From Erwinia_E haradaeae_G (GTDB lineage: Bacteria; Pseudomonadota; Gammaproteobacteria; Enterobacterales; Enterobacteriaceae): 64,000 nt of DNA. The DNA lies in assembly GCF_900698955.1 (NCBI RefSeq), contig NZ_LR217720.1:558001-622000 (forward strand), written 5' to 3'. The notes beneath the pieces are model-generated. The model saw nothing but the letters and a program-made list of their open reading frames with translations. It did no database searches and was not told where the DNA came from. The translations under genes were made by a program, and so were the position numbers. Shown here piece by piece: positions 32,702-43,172 of the stretch (its first letter is position 1; each line of letters opens with the position of its first letter).

Positions 32702-33820
32702 GTGAATAATAATTCCAAAAATTCTTTGCCCCCACTGTCGCATACAATGCAAAAATTACGACAATATCCTGAGCAATACATAAATAATAAGCTTCAAGAG
32801 ATTTATAGTTTACCAGATAGTGTTCAAAAAAACCACCGTATAGCCGCCAATCAACAACTAGTCTATTTTAATCAATGCTCTGTTGATTATGCTAACCGTC
32901 TAAAAAAAAACATAAGACACTTAGATAAATGGGCAAAAATACAACATATTGAATGCTATCGTATTTATGATCGTGATCTACCAGACCACAGAATAGCAGT
33001 GGATCGTTATAAAGATTGGATTGTAATTCAAGACTACACACAATTAAAATATATGAATGACTGTAATCTACCTCAGAAATTATTAAGTGTCATTGCAACT
33101 ACTATAGATATCCTTAAACAACCATCGAATAAATTGGTGATAAAAACTCGCACAAAAAAACAAGGAAAAACTCAACAGTATAACAAAATAAACCAAGATG
33201 GTAATTTTTTTATCGTTACTGAATTTAATACAAAGTTATGGGTTAATCTCACCGATTATCTAGATACTGGTGTGTTTCTTGATCACCGGATTGTACGTAA
33301 AATGTTAGGTCACATGAGTAAAGATAAAGATTTTTTAAATTTGTTTTCGTATACTGCTAGCGCTAGTGTGTATGCTGGTTTAGGTGGAGCCAAGAGTACT
33401 ACCAGTATTGATATGTCACGGACATATCTTGCATGGGCTGTACGAAATATGTTACTAAATAATCTCTCTGGCCAACAACATCGACTGCTACAAGCTGATT
33501 GCTTATCGTGGTTGTATGACACTAAAGAAACATTTGATCTGATCTTTGTACATCCCCCTACTTTTTCTAATTCTAAAAGAATGAAAAAAAGTTTTGATAT
33601 ACAAAGAGATCACTTAGAATTACTATTTAACCTAAAAAATGTGCTGCGTACAAATGGCAAGTTAATATTTTCTAATAATAAATACGGGTTTAAAATAAAC
33701 CTGTCTGCATTACATGCCTTCGGGCTTATCGCTACAGATATTACCTCAAAAACACAACCAAAAGATTTTAACCATACACACTCTATACATCAATGCTGGA
33801 TTATCACACATTCTGCGTAG
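32702..33820 (+). CDS. rlmL: C-terminal RlmK half of 23S rRNA methyltransferase RlmKL, truncated
   Basis: In E. coli RlmKL (702 residues) the N-terminal half makes m2G2445 and the C-terminal half m7G2069 in 23S rRNA. Here only about 372 residues remain, matching the C-terminal half from roughly residue 345 on: YANRLKKNIRHLDKWAKIQ, ECYRIYDRDLPDHRIAVDRY, NLTDYLDTGVFLDHR and FLNLFSYTASASVYAGLGG. It starts with GTG, preceded by AAGGTG, so it may have acquired its own initiation site. The normally conserved motif DPPTFSNSKR reads HPPTFSNSKR here (H284, codon 33551-33553), replacing a conserved Asp of the methyltransferase motif. Either it is a surviving RlmK with an unusual motif or an early-stage pseudogene. 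The symbol refers to the ancestral gene. Confidence 0.85.
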   Translation: MNNNSKNSLPPLSHTMQKLRQYPEQYINNKLQEIYSLPDSVQKNHRIAANQQLVYFNQCSVDYANRLKKNIRHLDKWAKIQHIECYRIYDRDLPDHRIAVDRYKDWIVIQDYTQLKYMNDCNLPQKLLSVIATTIDILKQPSNKLVIKTRTKKQGKTQQYNKINQDGNFFIVTEFNTKLWVNLTDYLDTGVFLDHRIVRKMLGHMSKDKDFLNLFSYTASASVYAGLGGAKSTTSIDMSRTYLAWAVRNMLLNNLSGQQHRLLQADCLSWLYDTKETFDLIFVHPPTFSNSKRMKKSFDIQRDHLELLFNLKNVLRTNGKLIFSNNKYGFKINLSALHAFGLIATDITSKTQPKDFNHTHSIHQCWIITHSA

Positions 33821-35001
33821 GTATTAAGAATAATTATATTCATTACATATTATGTATTAAATAATCATTCTTTTTTCTAAAAAAAACATTAAAGCATAAC
33901 ACTCAGAAAAATAAATAGACAAAATTCATAAGGTATAAACATTATAATAAAAAATTATTACAAGAATGTCAATATAAAGATTGTTGCTAACTCAATATTA
34001 TCAGTAATATATTAACACTTTTATATCTTTTATGTTATGTATGAAACGACTAAGCAATAATAGTATCAATCTACATAGATTAACTCTTTATACACAAATA
34101 TTTTTTAAAAACTTATTTATTATGCATAATATTTTGTGAATCACACTATGTGTTTCATTGCACGTATTATCTCAATCTTTTATAATAGTATTAACAACAT
34201 GTATATATTGTAAATCGACAAATATGATTACGTGCAGGCATATTGTAACATTTAATTTTATACAAAAATAAAAGTCATGACTAATATATATGTATGACAA
34301 GAAGATCGGAAGATCTTATATACAATACAGTACAACTGTAATACAAATGATCTCTTGCAATGGTACATATTCTATGATACGCAATTCTATTCAAGTACAA
34401 ATTGTTCTTATTGTCATAATCTCTTACTCTTAGTAGATATGGTGAGTCATTGACCAATGATCTGAATGGTAAGAAGTTAAATACAATAATTTATTTTGTT
34501 ATCCTATATTTCATAAATATGTATTTTAATTCACTATTACGCAATGAATGACAATCTCATTCAGAATATAGTCCTTTCTATAATCATAATAAAAAACACA
34601 ACATTTACACTCTTTTAAAAACATAAAGTACATCAATATTTATTGATAGCATCAATGCTTACTTGCATGAAATGCATTACATTGCTACTGGATGAATATC
34701 AATAAGATATATATCTAATGCAATTTTTTCAAAAAAATTTTCAATCTGATTATCCTTTACATATCGCCTTTCGCACAGCTAATAATCAAAAAGCAAAAAA
34801 AGATACGATTTCTCCAGGATATGAAGTTATAACTGTATACCTTATTATATATGGTACATTGATTGTCAACCCATAACAGCAAAAATGTGCTTAGGTATTT
34901 TTTATTTATCAAAAATGATAAAATAAGAATGGTACACAACTGCTGCATACCAAAAAATCGAAAAACTCATGCATAAGGTACACTATTTTAATCTTTTGGT
35001 T
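33821..35001. other. Spacer, rlmK-lnt (convergent)
   Basis: About 1.2 kb between the 3' ends of rlmK and lnt. No recognisable gene. A 63-codon minus frame at 34757-34948 is judged chance. The gltIJKL operon that follows lnt in E. coli is not here. Confidence 0.6.
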
Positions 35002-36567
35002 TTAAAAATCCTTTCTGCACATTTTCGCGTAACCCATGGATACACGTGCAATGCTAATTAACCAAATAAAAGAAAAAAGAAGCGTAACTGCCCATATACC
35101 ATAATTACCAACACGCGCATAAGGTGTTAATCCGGCAGTCGGGATGACCTTTGCGGTGAGAACGTCAGATTTGAATTGCGGTATTGTATGCGTCACTTTC
35201 CCAGTTGCATTAATAATAGCTGTTATACCATTATTTGTACTATACAATAATGGTCTTCCTAGCTCTAGTGCACGCATTCGTGCCATTTGCAGATGTTGCC
35301 ATGGACCATTTGAATCTCCAAACCAGGCATCATTAGACATAGTTAGTAAAAAATCAGTCTCGAGACGAAAGTTATCACGCATTCTCTGTGTAAGAATAAC
35401 CTCATAGCATAATACTGGCATTAAGTTATAACCTGCAACCTGTAAATGAGGTTGAATATATTCCCCTCGACTAAACGTCGATATCTGAACTTTAAAACAA
35501 GATGTAAGGGAGTGTAGAAAGGAGGCAAGCGGTACATACTCTCCAAAAGGTACTAAATGACTCTTCCGATAACGATTTCTGCTTAAATAGCTATAAGGAT
35601 GAGTCCCATTACCTATCGCGATAATAGTATTATACATACAATAATTATTATTTTCAAAACGAGCATCTATTATCCCAGTGATTAAAGTAGTACCTAAGAT
35701 ACGCAATTGTGCATCTATGTCCTTGAGAAAGTCCTGTTGATTTCCCTCTAAATCTGGAATAGCAGATTCTGGCCATATAATCATTGATACATTGCCAACA
35801 TACGGTGCACTAAGTCTAGTGTAAGTATTCAGTGTCCTACTTAAATAATTTCCATCCCATTTAAGTAATGGGAGCGTATTTCCCTGAACTAAAGATACAT
35901 CTACCGTACGTTCTGGCACTAATATAAACCAAGTCATTGAATGCAGAGGCCACTGCAATAATACTAATATGATCGCAGATACTGCAGCAAGAATTTGCCG
36001 TGTTTGTATTGTATACACTATTAGTCCAGACAATATCACTAACAAAAAAGTAATCGCCTCTTCCCCCATTAAAGGTGCTATTCCTTTTAACGGACCATTA
36101 ATCTGAGTATAACCAAACTGTAACCAGGGAAAGCCAGTCATAATACAACCACGCAGAAATTCAGTAATCTGCCACAATACCGGAGATACAACAATGAGGC
36201 GCAGAAACAAACTCTGCGGACATAGAATATTCAGAAGATTAATAAAAATTAGAGGATATAAAGATAGATAAGTCGTTAATATTACCATCAGAAACATGTT
36301 AGCTATAGCAGGTAATCCAGAAAACATGTTAATGCTAATATAGATCCAGTGTATTCCAGTGCTAAAAAAACCTAACCCCCACGTAAAAGCAATAACACTA
36401 GCATAGCGAGCAGTGCAATTTAACGTTAAAGCTTGCAATCCACTTAATGAAATAAGGGAGGCTAGCCAATAATCATAAGGAGAAAAACTGAGGATGCCTA
36501 CAGCACCTGTAACAAATGCCAGACATACACGAGACCACGGATGATAATTTTCGGTAACAAGCGTCAT
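35002..36567 (-). CDS. lnt: Apolipoprotein N-acyltransferase
   Basis: Lnt adds the third acyl chain to the N-terminal Cys of lipoproteins at the periplasmic face of the inner membrane. The 521-residue product (E. coli 512) has an N-terminal block of several membrane segments followed by a nitrilase-like domain and a last membrane helix. The catalytic triad is E267 (IIWPESAI), K335 (RKSHLVPFGEY) and C387 (PVLCYEVIL), the same residue numbers as in E. coli. The segment SNDAWFGDSNGPWQHLQMAR is intact. It lies downstream of ybeY on the same strand, but corC, normally between them, is missing. Retention fits with BamD, a lipoprotein client. Confidence 0.96.
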   Translation of the reverse strand: MTLVTENYHPWSRVCLAFVTGAVGILSFSPYDYWLASLISLSGLQALTLNCTARYASVIAFTWGLGFFSTGIHWIYISINMFSGLPAIANMFLMVILTTYLSLYPLIFINLLNILCPQSLFLRLIVVSPVLWQITEFLRGCIMTGFPWLQFGYTQINGPLKGIAPLMGEEAITFLLVILSGLIVYTIQTRQILAAVSAIILVLLQWPLHSMTWFILVPERTVDVSLVQGNTLPLLKWDGNYLSRTLNTYTRLSAPYVGNVSMIIWPESAIPDLEGNQQDFLKDIDAQLRILGTTLITGIIDARFENNNYCMYNTIIAIGNGTHPYSYLSRNRYRKSHLVPFGEYVPLASFLHSLTSCFKVQISTFSRGEYIQPHLQVAGYNLMPVLCYEVILTQRMRDNFRLETDFLLTMSNDAWFGDSNGPWQHLQMARMRALELGRPLLYSTNNGITAIINATGKVTHTIPQFKSDVLTAKVIPTAGLTPYARVGNYGIWAVTLLFSFIWLISIARVSMGYAKMCRKDF

Positions 36568-37569
36568 TTTATTAAAATATTTAGTGTAAATTCATATCAT
36601 ACTTCATGTCTCATGCAACGTTATGTAATAAATTTGCGACTAATATTTTGTACATTATATGTAGACTGTATATAATAATAGTCTCAGTCCATTTTTCGAT
36701 AAAAAGTGATTTAAAAGATCATACATAGAATCAGTCATTGTATCGCTTTAAAATGGTATTATCTGAGTAACATCAGCTATTACTATATGTTATGAAAATG
36801 ATTCATCATTACTGAATCACACCTACAAAGAGATGGTATTATAGTATATCTATCTGATTCATCATTTACCTTAAAACTTTAACCGATGTATTGGATAAAT
36901 AGTATTGATACCATGCATTGGATATAAAAATTACAACCCTATAAAAGATACTGCTATACTAAATATCCATCTACCATTCCGTTAAAAATACTTTCAATTT
37001 TAACTCAAAATAACGATTCAGTCGAATATTCTTGATCATTATTATTCATTTGAATAACTTCACCTTCAGTTATATGAATGATATCACCACCTCGTAGTAC
37101 ATAATTTCAATACTCAATAATTCTATTCAATATTCTTACGTAAAAAAATCAATAATATCATGCAGGTACGCTATGTTATTAAAAATATTGAAGAAAAATA
37201 ATAGTTTAAATAATGTATTATTAATCCAATATTGATAGATTCCAGACACACGTCTATCAGATATTTTCTAGTATTTCTGGAATCACTGTGATGACTGTTA
37301 TGCAAGATTTAGAATTAATAAGCATACTCTTCTGTCGTATGTATGCTTATATCACATATCAAGAATCATGAGTTCTGTATCCCTTGCTTCATTAGACAAA
37401 AAATATTCGGAATCATTGATCATTAATAGCTGCACTCAAGTATACTCAATCAAAATATATTTTCTGGTGAAAGAACAGCACACTATTAATGATATTCTGC
37501 ATATAGCTTCATAATAACTGAAAAAGTGCAAAAATTCTTTGCTTTGTGTCGTTTATATATAAGACTGAT
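36568..37569. other. Spacer at the expected corC position
   Basis: About 1 kb between ybeY and lnt, where E. coli has corC (ybeX). No intact corC is present. On the minus strand a short frame at about 37095-37005 (RGGDIIHITEGEVIQM...) weakly resembles the CorC end region, but I cannot support it as homologous. Otherwise nothing recognisable. Confidence 0.5.
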
Positions 37570-38037
37570 TTACTGTATACATTCTTTCTCTATAACATAT
37601 GGATCGGGATAACCTAAGAAAAACATAATTCTTGTCTCTAGTGATTCCATTTGGTCTGCTGTATGCTGCAAATGATGATCATAACCTAAGAGGTGTAACA
37701 TTCCATGAATAACCATATGCGCCCAATGTGATAGAAGAGACTTGCTTTGTTTAATAGCCTCGAGCTCAACAATTTGACGACAAATAATTAAATCGCCTAG
37801 CAGGGCTGTCTCTATATAATCGGGGGGTGTAAAGGGAAAAGAAAGAATATTGGTCGGTTTATCTTGCTTGCAAAACATCAAGTTCAATCTTTGCATTTCT
37901 TCTACATCGACTATACGGATCATAACTTCTTGTTTTTTATGATGCACGGGTATTGCTGCCTCTATCCAGCGTACAAAATCAGATTCTATGGGTAAACCTT
38001 TGTCACTTTCACAGGCAACTTGCAGATCTAAAAACAT
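37570..38037 (-). CDS. ybeY: Endoribonuclease YbeY, 16S rRNA maturation
   Basis: YbeY is a single-strand endoribonuclease needed for 16S rRNA 3'-end maturation and ribosome quality control. The 155-residue product equals the E. coli length. The zinc site is the HGxLHLxGYDH motif with H111, H115 and H121 in HMVIHGMLHLLGYDHHLQ. The family segments KPTNILSFPFTPP and LLGDLIICRQIVELEA are intact. The ATG at 38037 gives the family start MFLDLQVACE. ybeZ (phoH-like), which usually precedes it, is absent. Confidence 0.96.
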   Translation of the reverse strand: MFLDLQVACESDKGLPIESDFVRWIEAAIPVHHKKQEVMIRIVDVEEMQRLNLMFCKQDKPTNILSFPFTPPDYIETALLGDLIICRQIVELEAIKQSKSLLSHWAHMVIHGMLHLLGYDHHLQHTADQMESLETRIMFFLGYPDPYVIEKECIQ

Positions 38038-39317
38038 TGTATTCCTCGTTTTTATGCATTATCTATGATAAAAAGCTACTGTATCTCTCGTAAGCATATA
38101 TGAACAAAAGACTTGATAATTCCCAATATCATATCTCCTCATATACATTTTTTCTGAATATTCAATCAAGAATGTATAATATAAATTTCCTATTCAATTT
38201 CCTATAATATATAAAAATATTTCAACAGGATCTTGCATAGATGGATTGATGTATCAGATAGCTATTTATAGTTTTATGTACTTAAATATTGATAAAACAT
38301 TCATAATCTAATACAATCCATTGTAGTATTTAATAAATTTTAACTTCACAAGAAATAGTTACCATAGTAGATTTATGAATACGTCAGCACTTGATCTTAC
38401 TATGACTTATTGATGTCATTAATATTTTGTATATATTTAATATAATGTTCTCATGTATTTATTTTGTCAAAATGTTGTAAACATATGAGTAATATTAACG
38501 GTAATATTTTTAGTTTCACTAGAGTGACTTCAAAATAAGAGCAAGTTTTCTACCGCTATGTCGTCATTTGATAATTATCGTATATTACTATTATTATAAG
38601 TCGATGCACTATAAATACAAATTGTTCAATATTAATCGTTCTCTGGCCATAATTTTAATATAAATGTATGTATCTTTAAAGCATTATTCTTATTCTTGCT
38701 CCTTTTAGGTTGTTTTAATTCAAATTGAAAAATATTTATGCTGATATAGTCATGCATGGTGTAGAGCGTTATATTATTTCTCAAAATCATGATAGTGATA
38801 CATCATGTTAAAATAAAGAAAAATATTACATCTAAAAGTAGCTGAACATAAATAATCGATCAAGGGTCGGTATCATGGCTTTAAGGATATGTATATCGTG
38901 AAAATATCATTATCACTAGTTAATCTTAAGATACTATGGCGCGTCAATGTCTATGATCAGTAAAAATTGAATAATCCTAATATTGGATCCACATACACCA
39001 CGCATCATCTATTAAGACAAACTTCCTCGTCGTATCTATTTCTATTATCTACATATTCCACTTCTGAAAATAAATTATTATCCAAACATAGATAAGGCAC
39101 CTAAAATTTTAAAAACAAAAATCCTTGAAGATATTATCTATAATACAAAATCTGGTATAAATTTCATCGAAAAACTGAACAATATACTGTACTATATGAA
39201 TCATAGATAATCACAATTGTGAGTCATATAGGTAGATCTTCTTCCTACGAAGATTTTATGATATTATCTCCTATTAGAGTATGATCAAGCAATTCACATT
39301 AACCCATAGGGAAAAGT
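38038..39317. other. Divergent spacer, ybeY-fruB
   Basis: About 1.3 kb. It must contain the promoters of ybeY and fruBKA, and ybeZ may once have been here. I could not identify a Cra/FruR operator or any gene remnant. Confidence 0.6.
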
Positions 39318-40457
39318 ATGTTGCAGCTAACACTTAATGCTATCACGATAGGAGCTAAGGCTCTCGACAAAGAAGACGCTATTTGTCAGGTGGCCACAGC
39401 TTTAAATAAAGCTGGCAGCGTTAGTCATAGTTACGTAGATGGTATGTTAGCACGCGAAAGGCAAATTTCTACTTATATAGGTAATGGTATTGCCATACCA
39501 CATGGCACAGTAGATACTAGAGATCTTATACTTGAAACTGGCATACAGGTATTTCAATTTCCAAAAGGTGTAGACTGGGGCGAAAACCAAACAGCGTATA
39601 TAGTTATTGGTATTGCAGCTAAATCTGATGAGCATTTGCATTTACTCACTCATCTTACTAATTCCTTAAGTGATGCCAACTTAGATAAAAAAATTCAAAA
39701 TATCCGCTCAGCAAAAGATTTACGCAACATATTGATAGGAGAATCATCTCCTTCATCATTAAAATTCGATACTTCTCTGATTACCACAGAAGTGACAGCT
39801 AACAATATTATGACACTGCAAGCATTAAATGCAGGCCTTTTACAAAAAGCTAATGCGGTAGATCATTCTTTTATTGCACGTGTTATTATAGAAAGACCAA
39901 CTAATCTAGGGCAAGGAATTTGGATAAACGAAAGCAGTTGTGGAAACTTAGTAAGTGCGATTGCTATAAGTCGTGTGGTAGTACCGTTTACAATTCAAAA
40001 TCAAACTACTTCTTTATTAATAAGTGTCTCCATGGCTGATGACCAACCATTAGCAATATTAAAGCGCTTGAGTCATTTACTTTTTGAGAATAAAGCTCAT
40101 CAGCTTTTAAGTGGTAATGCTACCTATATATTCGAAGTGTTAACCAGTGATACATTAGAATATATAGAACCAACAATCACTGAAGAGTTTACGATACATA
40201 ACGAACATGGATTACATGCACGTCCAGGTGCTGTATTAGTTAATATAATTAAAAAGTTTAACTGCACAGTTAGCGTGATAAACCTTGATGGTAGTGAGAA
40301 AATAGCTAATGGTCGAAGTTTAATAAAAATGGTCGCACTAGGCGTAAAAAAGGGCCATCGCTTGCGCTTTACCGCCAGGGGCCAGGAAGCTCAAAAGATG
40401 CTTATAGCCGTCAAAGAGGCGATTTTAAGTAGGTTAGGCGAGGAAAAACATGAATAA
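39318..40457 (+). CDS. fruB: Fructose PTS diphosphoryl transfer protein (IIA-M-FPr)
   Basis: FruB carries phosphate from enzyme I to FruA during fructose uptake. The 379-residue product (E. coli 376) has the N-terminal IIA-Fru domain with phospho-acceptor H62 in GNGIAIPHGTVDT, a middle domain, and a C-terminal HPr-like domain with H300 in NEHGLHARPGAVL and the regulatory-loop-like segment GRSLIKMVALGVKKGHRL. It is the first gene of fruBKA; its end overlaps the fruK start by 8 bases. GGGAAAA lies before the ATG. Use of the system requires PtsI, not in this window. Confidence 0.96.
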   Translation: MLQLTLNAITIGAKALDKEDAICQVATALNKAGSVSHSYVDGMLARERQISTYIGNGIAIPHGTVDTRDLILETGIQVFQFPKGVDWGENQTAYIVIGIAAKSDEHLHLLTHLTNSLSDANLDKKIQNIRSAKDLRNILIGESSPSSLKFDTSLITTEVTANNIMTLQALNAGLLQKANAVDHSFIARVIIERPTNLGQGIWINESSCGNLVSAIAISRVVVPFTIQNQTTSLLISVSMADDQPLAILKRLSHLLFENKAHQLLSGNATYIFEVLTSDTLEYIEPTITEEFTIHNEHGLHARPGAVLVNIIKKFNCTVSVINLDGSEKIANGRSLIKMVALGVKKGHRLRFTARGQEAQKMLIAVKEAILSRLGEEKHE

Positions 40458-41412
40458 ACGTGTAGCTACTATCACTTTCAATCCAGCCTATGACTTAGTT
40501 GGGTATACCTCTCATCTGCAATATGGAAAAACTAATATAATTCGTACTCTGGGCTTACATGCAGGTGGGAAAGGAATAAATGTTGCTAAAATACTCAAAG
40601 AATTAGGTGTGAATGTCACGGTCTTTGGATTTCTCGGAAAAGAGAATCAAGAGGGATTTCACAATCTTTTCACTATGACAGGTATTATTAACCGCCTCCA
40701 GATAGTAGAAGGGCACACACGTATTAATGTAAAATTAACTGCACCACATGGTGAGCTAACAGAACTGAATTTTTCAGGCTTGACGATAACTCAAAAAGAA
40801 TGGGAACGTTTTTCTGCAGAGTCTATCGATTGTTTTAGTCAATTTGATATGATATGTGTTAGTGGAAGTCTTCCAGCAGGTCTTAGCCTGTCTTCTTTTA
40901 CTGACTGGATGCAACAATTGCGTAAACATTGTCCATTTATTGTATTTGACAGTAGTCGTGATCCTTTAATAGCAGGACTACACACAAAACCATCGCTAAT
41001 TAAACCTAATCGACATGAATTAGAAATTTTAGCTGGCTGCCCTCTACCTACCATTGAAGATGTGATCACTACCGCTTACACCTTACACCAAGATGGTATT
41101 GAACATGTAGCTGTATCTCTAGGTGATGAAGGAGCAATATTAATTAACTCTAATGGAGCATGGGTCGCAAAACCACCATCTTGTAATGTTGTAAGCACTG
41201 TGGGAGCGGGTGATGCTATGGTAGCTGGACTAATGTACGGATTGCTGATGGAAAAATCTAGTGAATATACTCTGCGTTTATCTACAGCTATTGCTGCGCT
41301 GACTGTCAATAAAAGTAGTGTTGGTATGACTGATCTCACATTATTGTGTGCGATGATGAAGCGCATTGATATATATCCTTATACAATACACAAGACTGGA
41401 GAGGTATTATGA
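40450..41412 (+). CDS. fruK: 1-phosphofructokinase
   Basis: FruK phosphorylates fructose 1-phosphate to fructose 1,6-bisphosphate, passing imported fructose into glycolysis. The 320-residue product (E. coli 312) is a PfkB-family kinase. It has the N-terminal substrate region LHAGGKGINVAKILKELGV and the C-terminal signature STVGAGDAMVAGLMYG holding the catalytic Asp. CVSGSLPAGLS and SLIKPNRHELEIL are also present. It overlaps both fruB and fruA by a few bases, showing tight translational coupling in the operon. A GCGAGGAAAAAC ribosome-binding region lies inside the fruB end. Confidence 0.96.
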   Translation: MNKRVATITFNPAYDLVGYTSHLQYGKTNIIRTLGLHAGGKGINVAKILKELGVNVTVFGFLGKENQEGFHNLFTMTGIINRLQIVEGHTRINVKLTAPHGELTELNFSGLTITQKEWERFSAESIDCFSQFDMICVSGSLPAGLSLSSFTDWMQQLRKHCPFIVFDSSRDPLIAGLHTKPSLIKPNRHELEILAGCPLPTIEDVITTAYTLHQDGIEHVAVSLGDEGAILINSNGAWVAKPPSCNVVSTVGAGDAMVAGLMYGLLMEKSSEYTLRLSTAIAALTVNKSSVGMTDLTLLCAMMKRIDIYPYTIHKTGEVL

Positions 41413-43091
41413 AAAATATGCTGATGATTGACTCTTCAGTAGGATTAGCTGTACATCATATAGCTAAAAATCTTTTTTTAGAAGCAGCAGAGCGCATGAA
41501 TCTTCTAATTACTAACGATATAGCAGAAGCTGACTTAGTGCTTATTCTAGGTGCGCAATATCCAGTAGATGAACGACTTAGTGGAAAGTCTGTATATGTG
41601 ATAGATATAAAACATTTTATGCTAAATGTATCTAATATATTATTAGCGGCGCAAGTTAATGCTCAACCGTATAGTCTGCCAGTCACTACATACACTAACA
41701 AATTAGAGCACCCACATAAAATAAAAAAAGTACTCGCAGTCACTGCATGCCCAACAGGCGTGGCACATACTTTTATGGCCGCTAAGGCCATTGATACTGA
41801 AGCTAAGAAAAGAGGTTGGTCGATTAAAGTAGAAACACGAGGATCAGTAGGAGCAAGCAATATTATCACTACTAATGACATTACTAATGCAGATTTAGTC
41901 ATTATAGCTGCTGATATTGAGGTAGATTTATCTAAGTTTATCGGAAAGCACATGTATAAAACGTCTACTTGTTTAGCGTTAAAAAATACAGCACAAGAAC
42001 TAGATAATGCCTGCCTGCAAGCCGTGCCATATAAACCTCCCAAACCTCAGGCATGCCAAAATGATGAATATGGTAATAATCGCCATACTATTTATCGTCA
42101 TTTAATGACTGGTGTTTCGTATATGCTACCAATGGTCGTAACCGGTGGCCTTATTACTGCCCTATCATTTGCGATTAGTAGCTCTTTTGATCAATCATAT
42201 TTCCTTGTCAATACACTTATGCAAATTGGAAGTGGTTCTGCTCTAGCTTTAATGATACCTGTGTTGGCAGGATTTATTGCATTTTCCATTTCTGATCGTC
42301 CAGGTTTAGCACCTGGTTTAATTGGTGGGATGCTGGCAGTTCAAATTAATGCCGGTTTTCTGGGTGGGATGATGGCTGGATTTATATCTGGTTATATCGT
42401 TAAATATCTTAACTTGCACCTAAAAATACCACCCAGCATGGATTCATTAAAACCACTTGTAATTCTCCCAGTTATAGCTAGTCTTCTTACAGGTCTTCTA
42501 ATGGTATATGTGGTGGGAACACCAATTGCGGAGATCATGTTGAAACTCACAAGCGTATTGAGTAATCTTGGAACCACTCATGCCATCCTTCTAGGATCTA
42601 TTTTAGGTGGTATGATGTGTATTGATATTGGAGGACCACTCAATAAAATAGCCTATGCGTTTGGCATAGGGCTCCTTAGTTCACAAACTTACACACCCAT
42701 GGCTGCTATTATGGCAGCAGGCATGATACCCCCCCTTTCAATGGGACTGGCAACACTGATAGCCCCTAATAAGTTTAGTGGCAGCCAGAAAGAGTTGGGT
42801 AAAACTGCTATAGTGCTAGGAATGTGCTTTATCTCTGAAGGTGCTATTCCATTTGCAGCACGAGATCCAATGCGCGTACTCCCGTGTTGTGCTATCGGCG
42901 GTGCAATAACTGGAGGTATTTCTATGGCTATTGGTGCGAAACTCATAGCTCCACATGGTGGTCTCTTTGTATTATTAATACCCGGAGTTATTACTCCGGT
43001 CGTTGGATATCTTACAGCTATTGTTATAGGAACACTAATCTCTGGCCTATCTTATGCAACCTTTAAGCACACAGAAATCGATCTCTCTTAA
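41409..43091 (+). CDS. fruA: Fructose PTS permease IIB'BC
   Basis: FruA imports fructose and phosphorylates it to fructose 1-phosphate at the inner membrane. The 560-residue product (E. coli 563) has a degenerate B' domain, a IIB domain with the phosphocysteine C114 in AVTACPTGVAHTFMA, and a IIC membrane domain with intact segments ISDRPGLAPGLIGGMLAV, LGGMMCIDIGGPLNKIAY and CFISEGAIPFAARDPMRVLP. The start overlaps the fruK stop as ATGA. The complete fruBKA set implies active fructose use, presumably host-derived sugar. It ends 82 bases from the convergent nfo stop. Confidence 0.97.
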   Translation: MKNMLMIDSSVGLAVHHIAKNLFLEAAERMNLLITNDIAEADLVLILGAQYPVDERLSGKSVYVIDIKHFMLNVSNILLAAQVNAQPYSLPVTTYTNKLEHPHKIKKVLAVTACPTGVAHTFMAAKAIDTEAKKRGWSIKVETRGSVGASNIITTNDITNADLVIIAADIEVDLSKFIGKHMYKTSTCLALKNTAQELDNACLQAVPYKPPKPQACQNDEYGNNRHTIYRHLMTGVSYMLPMVVTGGLITALSFAISSSFDQSYFLVNTLMQIGSGSALALMIPVLAGFIAFSISDRPGLAPGLIGGMLAVQINAGFLGGMMAGFISGYIVKYLNLHLKIPPSMDSLKPLVILPVIASLLTGLLMVYVVGTPIAEIMLKLTSVLSNLGTTHAILLGSILGGMMCIDIGGPLNKIAYAFGIGLLSSQTYTPMAAIMAAGMIPPLSMGLATLIAPNKFSGSQKELGKTAIVLGMCFISEGAIPFAARDPMRVLPCCAIGGAITGGISMAIGAKLIAPHGGLFVLLIPGVITPVVGYLTAIVIGTLISGLSYATFKHTEIDLS

Positions 43092-43172
43092 CTCGGATAA
43101 CAACGTCTCCAAAACTGTACTTGCATAACACCTAAAAATTAGCGACCTCATTTAGGGATATAGAGACTAACG

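Noticed and set aside
43092..43172. Bidirectional terminator between fruA and nfo
   Set aside because: Only a six-base TTAGCG/CGCTAA pair with a loop of about 26 bases, overlapping the nfo end, was found. It is too weak to call.
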